From contig DIAJ01000031.1 in assembly GCA_002415785.1 (NCBI GenBank), positions 1 through 6,420 of the forward strand: a DNA stretch of 6,420 nucleotides, read 5' to 3'. The position numbers were made by a program, and so were the translations under genes. Within the stretch, counting starts at the first letter, position 1. Every line of letters starts with the position of its first letter. Source of the stretch: Flavobacteriales bacterium UBA5081. GTDB lineage: Bacteria; Bacteroidota; Bacteroidia; Flavobacteriales_E; Vicingaceae. Shown here one piece after another: positions 3,816 through 6,420 of this stretch. The notes beneath the pieces are model-generated. The model was not told where the DNA came from. It was given only the letters and a program-made list of their open reading frames with translations, and did not search any database.

Positions 3816-6221
3816 TTAAAAATCAGCACGAAGGGAAAAAATAAAATTTCTTCCGGCTCCTGAAATACCAGAGCTGTAAGGTCGGTAACGTTGATCGGTG
3901 ATGTTTTCCAGTCCGGCAGTTACCATCATCACTTTGTTCAGTTGATAAGAAGCTTTAAAGTTTAAAGTGTACCAAGCCGGAGCATAGGCTCTACCTTGAT
4001 CATCCAGGGCATAAAACTCGGTTTTTCCTACTTCACTCACCGGCATATTGTTGAAGGAACGCTCCCCTTGGTATTGACTGTAAAGTTGAAAGCGCAATTT
4101 TTCCGCTTGAAAAGCCAATCGACTTACGCCAAAAAAGGGAGCCACATGCCTGGAGGGACTTTTACTGCCATCTTCCATTTCCTCTTCACCTTCTTGAAAG
4201 TTTAGATCAGATGACAGACTAAAACCTTTTAACAACTTCAGCTCAAAGCCAAACTGAACACCATAGACATGAGCAACAGCTGCATTTTGCAAGGCTTGAA
4301 CTTGACTTCGCTCACCGTCATAGTTGATGCTGTCTCTGCCGTTTAAGCGATAATCTCGTCGTACCAAAGCATCTTGCAGTTGAGTGTAATAAGCTGAAAG
4401 ATCTACTTTTAAAAAGTCGCTAAAAACCTTGGCAATTCCCACATCAGCGCTATAAGCGTATTCAGCTTGCAAGTTTGGATTAGGAACAATCACTGCTCCC
4501 GGTTCAGAATCGAAGACCTTTCCGATATCATCCACATTGGGCGAACGAAAAGCCGTAGCTAAATTGGCGCGAAATACCCAATCGTCTGCCGGACGATAAA
4601 CAGCCCCCAAACTTCCGCTTAAAGCGCCATTGTCGATTTTGGCTTCAGTAAAAGGAAAGGGATAAAAAGTGGAATCAAAATCGGCATTGATTTGATATTG
4701 ATTGTAGCGCAAACCGGCTTGTAACATCACCTTTTCGCTCAATGAAAATTGATCGTTGAGGTAAATGCCGTAAGAAGCCCAATTGGCTTGTGGATAGCGC
4801 GATGGTCCGGGCATTTTTACGCCGGTTTCAATGTTTTCATCTGTGCCGATTGAGTTCACATCATTGTAAACCGCTTCTACTCCATAAAACAAATTGTGAC
4901 GGCTGCCAATGTTTTTGCTGAAATCAAAGTTGGCGGAATAGGCCTCCACCTTCTCTTCTCGAATTTCTCGGTTGGCTTTATTTAAATCTCGACTGATGCG
5001 ACTTTCTTCGAAAGATTGCTGTGCTATTCGAATGGAAAGTTCATCGTACAATTTATTTTTACCGTGATGTGCAATCGATAGATTATTCATCATCCATTTT
5101 TGCGGGCCATAGCTCCATTCGGCATATCTGGGCAGTCCATCTCGCATTCGGTTGTGCCGATCGTAGCGACCATAAGGAGAAGTTTCCGAATAGTGAAAAC
5201 CGTACCCAAAGTCCCATTTTTTGTTGGGCTTAAAGCGCACTTTCTGCATGAGGTTAATTTGTGAATAAGCTGAAGGTCTTTGCAATTCCGAATCTTCATT
5301 TTGCATGACTACATCTGCACTGTCTTCACGCTCTACATAATAGGGCATTAAATAGTCGTCAGTTCCATTGGATCCCATTTTTAAATGATCGTAATCATAA
5401 GAACTGAAACTGCTGACCATAGCCCACTTTTTCCAACCGACATTTACATCAAAGTGTCCGGTTTTTTCATTGTTGGCAGAAGCATATCGGGCAACAGCTT
5501 TTCCACTTACTTGCGGTGTGTCTGTCAATGAAAATTGAGGAGTGAGCGTTTGAAAACTCATCACGCCACCAATGGCATCGCTACCGTAAATTACCGAACC
5601 CGGACCGAAAAGGACTTCCGTGTTTTCTGTGGCAAATGGGTCTAACGAAATGACATTTTGAATGTTTCCACCGCGGAAAATGGCGGTATTCATTCGAACG
5701 CCATCAACTGTATATAACAGGCGATTGGTTGCAAACCCTCTAATCATGGGACTTCCGCCTCCTTGTTGACTCTTCTGAATGAATACCTTTCCGGAAACAT
5801 TTAATAAATCAGCCGCCGTTTGCGGATTCTGCAAAGCGACTTCTTTGGGTGAGATTGTTGTGATTTTCGAAGGCACATTCGCCGACTCTTGTCGCCATCG
5901 GTTAGCAGAAACCACCACCTGGTTGAGGTTTATACTGCTTTGTTCCATTTGAACAACAAAATTCATCGAATTTAATTGCTCAAAAGAGAGCGTTTTAGTA
6001 GCATATCCGATAAAACTAAATACAATTTCATCGGCTTCTTTAAAGTCGGAAATATCTGCTTTTCCTGCAGCATTGGTCACTACCGTTTGATGTGTTTTTT
6101 TGTCGGTAATGCTCACAAAGCCCAATGCTTTTTTACTTGCTTTATCTTGAACACTTACAATTTGAGAAAAGCCAAGACATGACCATCCCATCAAGTAAAT
6201 GAACAATATCCATTTATTCAT
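3816..6221 (-). CDS. TonB-dependent outer-membrane receptor, haem/haemoglobin type
   Basis: The 801-residue product begins with a signal peptide (MNKWILFIYLMGWSCLGFSQ, cleavage probably near 20). A carboxypeptidase-regulatory-like domain follows (about 21-95), then the plug (about 115-225) with GGGSPMIRGFATNRLLYTVDG (154-174) and VLFGPGSVIYGSDAIGGVM (203-221), then a beta-barrel ending in the outer-membrane-type FSLRADF. FRSP (558-561) and NPNL (581-584) correspond to the FRAP and NPNL motifs of haem/haemoglobin receptors, with Ala replaced by Ser. It should take up haem or a haem-protein ligand with energy from TonB. The ligand is not certain, because related barrels carry other iron sources. 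No haem-binding partner, TonB gene or iron-box regulator is visible nearby. It is transcribed alone and intact, with 47% G+C in a 60-base sample. Confidence 0.9.
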   Translation of the reverse strand: MNKWILFIYLMGWSCLGFSQIVSVQDKASKKALGFVSITDKKTHQTVVTNAAGKADISDFKEADEIVFSFIGYATKTLSFEQLNSMNFVVQMEQSSINLNQVVVSANRWRQESANVPSKITTISPKEVALQNPQTAADLLNVSGKVFIQKSQQGGGSPMIRGFATNRLLYTVDGVRMNTAIFRGGNIQNVISLDPFATENTEVLFGPGSVIYGSDAIGGVMSFQTLTPQFSLTDTPQVSGKAVARYASANNEKTGHFDVNVGWKKWAMVSSFSSYDYDHLKMGSNGTDDYLMPYYVEREDSADVVMQNEDSELQRPSAYSQINLMQKVRFKPNKKWDFGYGFHYSETSPYGRYDRHNRMRDGLPRYAEWSYGPQKWMMNNLSIAHHGKNKLYDELSIRIAQQSFEESRISRDLNKANREIREEKVEAYSANFDFSKNIGSRHNLFYGVEAVYNDVNSIGTDENIETGVKMPGPSRYPQANWASYGIYLNDQFSLSEKVMLQAGLRYNQYQINADFDSTFYPFPFTEAKIDNGALSGSLGAVYRPADDWVFRANLATAFRSPNVDDIGKVFDSEPGAVIVPNPNLQAEYAYSADVGIAKVFSDFLKVDLSAYYTQLQDALVRRDYRLNGRDSINYDGERSQVQALQNAAVAHVYGVQFGFELKLLKGFSLSSDLNFQEGEEEMEDGSKSPSRHVAPFFGVSRLAFQAEKLRFQLYSQYQGERSFNNMPVSEVGKTEFYALDDQGRAYAPAWYTLNFKASYQLNKVMMVTAGLENITDQRYRPYSSGISGAGRNFIFSLRADF

Positions 6222-6246
6222 AAAGTATATTTTAGTTTAAACAATA

Positions 6247-6277
6247 GAAATAATATCAGAATGTCCTTAACTACAAA
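6247..6277 (-). promoter_or_regulatory. Candidate promoter of the receptor gene
   Basis: On the minus strand, TTTG (6277-6274, within TTTTTG) is followed after 18 bases by TATTATTTC (6255-6247), a weak match to TAnnTTTG. The ATG at 6219-6221 would lie about 20 bases below the predicted start. If this is right, the repeat at 6305-6420 lies upstream of the promoter and outside the receptor transcript. I see no clear Fur-type operator. Confidence 0.35.
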
Positions 6278-6286
6278 AAGTCATTT

Positions 6287-6308
6287 AAGTTGAGACAACT
6301 TTTTTTTT
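6287..6308 (+). terminator. Terminator-like hairpin with T-run, plus strand
   Basis: AAGTTG (6287-6292) and CAACTT (6296-6301) pair around AGA and run directly into seven more T (6302-6308), the shape of an intrinsic terminator on the plus strand. The stem is only six pairs with two G-C pairs, so it is weak. No plus-strand gene precedes it; it could end only an antisense transcript from the receptor region. It lies immediately left of repeat copy 2. Confidence 0.3.
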
Positions 6309-6420
6309 GTTTAAAAAGGACGGCCATTTTCATAATTTAAGTTTGGAGCGAACTAAATGGGGCTAATGATTGAAGAAGCTCCAAAGGAAATCTTTGGAGA
6401 TCACTGAAATCATCGCCATT
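6305..6420. repeat. Structured dispersed repeat, copy 2 (runs off the window)
   Basis: This is the direct-repeat partner of 12-128, cut by the window end. All three stems are present: TAAATGG (6354-6360) with CCATT- (6416-6420, truncated), ATGATT (6366-6371) with AATCAT (6408-6413), and CTCCAAAG (6379-6386) with CTTTGGAG (6392-6399). The apical loop is GAAAT here and TGAAC in copy 1. It lies about 84 bases upstream of the receptor start codon. Confidence 0.85.

Noticed and set aside
3855..5375. GGNNCC sites (3855, 4138, 5370) in the receptor gene and none noticed in the restriction genes
   Set aside because: The restriction genes are so AT-rich that few sites are expected; the count is too small to show avoidance.
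3996..6182. Open frames at 3996-4205, 5021-5233, 5090-5299 and 5976-6182
   Set aside because: They are in other frames of the intact 801-residue receptor and show no recognisable protein pattern.
12..6420. Composite transposon or insertion sequence bounded by the repeats
   Set aside because: There is no transposase, and I found no target duplication outside copy 1; the outer side of copy 2 is not in the window.
1..6420. CRISPR arrays, tRNA and rRNA genes
   Set aside because: No regularly spaced repeat-spacer pattern, no tRNA cloverleaf and no rRNA-like sequence was found on either strand.

Overview
The window looks like a chromosomal segment of a Bacteroidota bacterium of the Flavobacteriia/Cytophagia type. 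The evidence is an 801-residue TonB-dependent receptor with an N-terminal carboxypeptidase-regulatory-like domain, promoter candidates of the TTTG / TAnnTTTG type rather than sigma70 boxes, mostly absent Shine-Dalgarno sequences, AT-rich intergenic DNA, and a YtjA/DUF1328 small membrane protein. No species can be assigned.

Layout. Bases 12-128 hold copy 1 of a dispersed repeat. A perfect 12-bp hairpin follows (172-202), then a 52-codon DUF1328 gene (299-457, +) and a 256-base gap with three degenerate short-period tracts. Next are an MmcQ/YjbR family gene (714-1073, -) and a 69-codon antitoxin-like gene just upstream of it (1084-1293, -). A compact divergent promoter region with an 11-bp inverted repeat (1332-1374) separates this pair from a type II restriction-modification locus: an NgoBV/NlaIV-like endonuclease (1393-2079, +), a convergent C5-cytosine methyltransferase whose 3' end overlaps it by 40 bases (2040-3401, -), and a DUF6471 helix-turn-helix protein (3404-3688, -) two bases upstream of the methyltransferase. 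A strong hairpin terminator (3770-3803) ends a haem/haemoglobin-type TonB-dependent receptor gene (3816-6221, -). A second copy of the repeat (6305-6420) closes the window in the same orientation as copy 1.

How the parts fit. The restriction locus is self-contained: nuclease, protecting methylase and a probable DNA-binding regulator co-transcribed with the methylase. Hand counts give about 22-32% G+C in 60-base samples of the antitoxin-like, nuclease and methylase genes, against about 45-47% in yjbR and the receptor. About 1080-3815 is therefore probably an acquired island between two resident genes. The expected GGNNCC specificity comes only from family resemblance.

The least explained signal is the flanking repeat. 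Over 105 aligned bases (22-126 against 6316-6420) I count 8 differences and no gaps. All differences fall in a hairpin loop or in the unpaired 5' section, and the nested stems are unchanged, as expected of an element selected for DNA or RNA structure. The promoter-region inverted repeat and the DUF6471 protein form a second testable hypothesis, that of a controller-like regulatory circuit.
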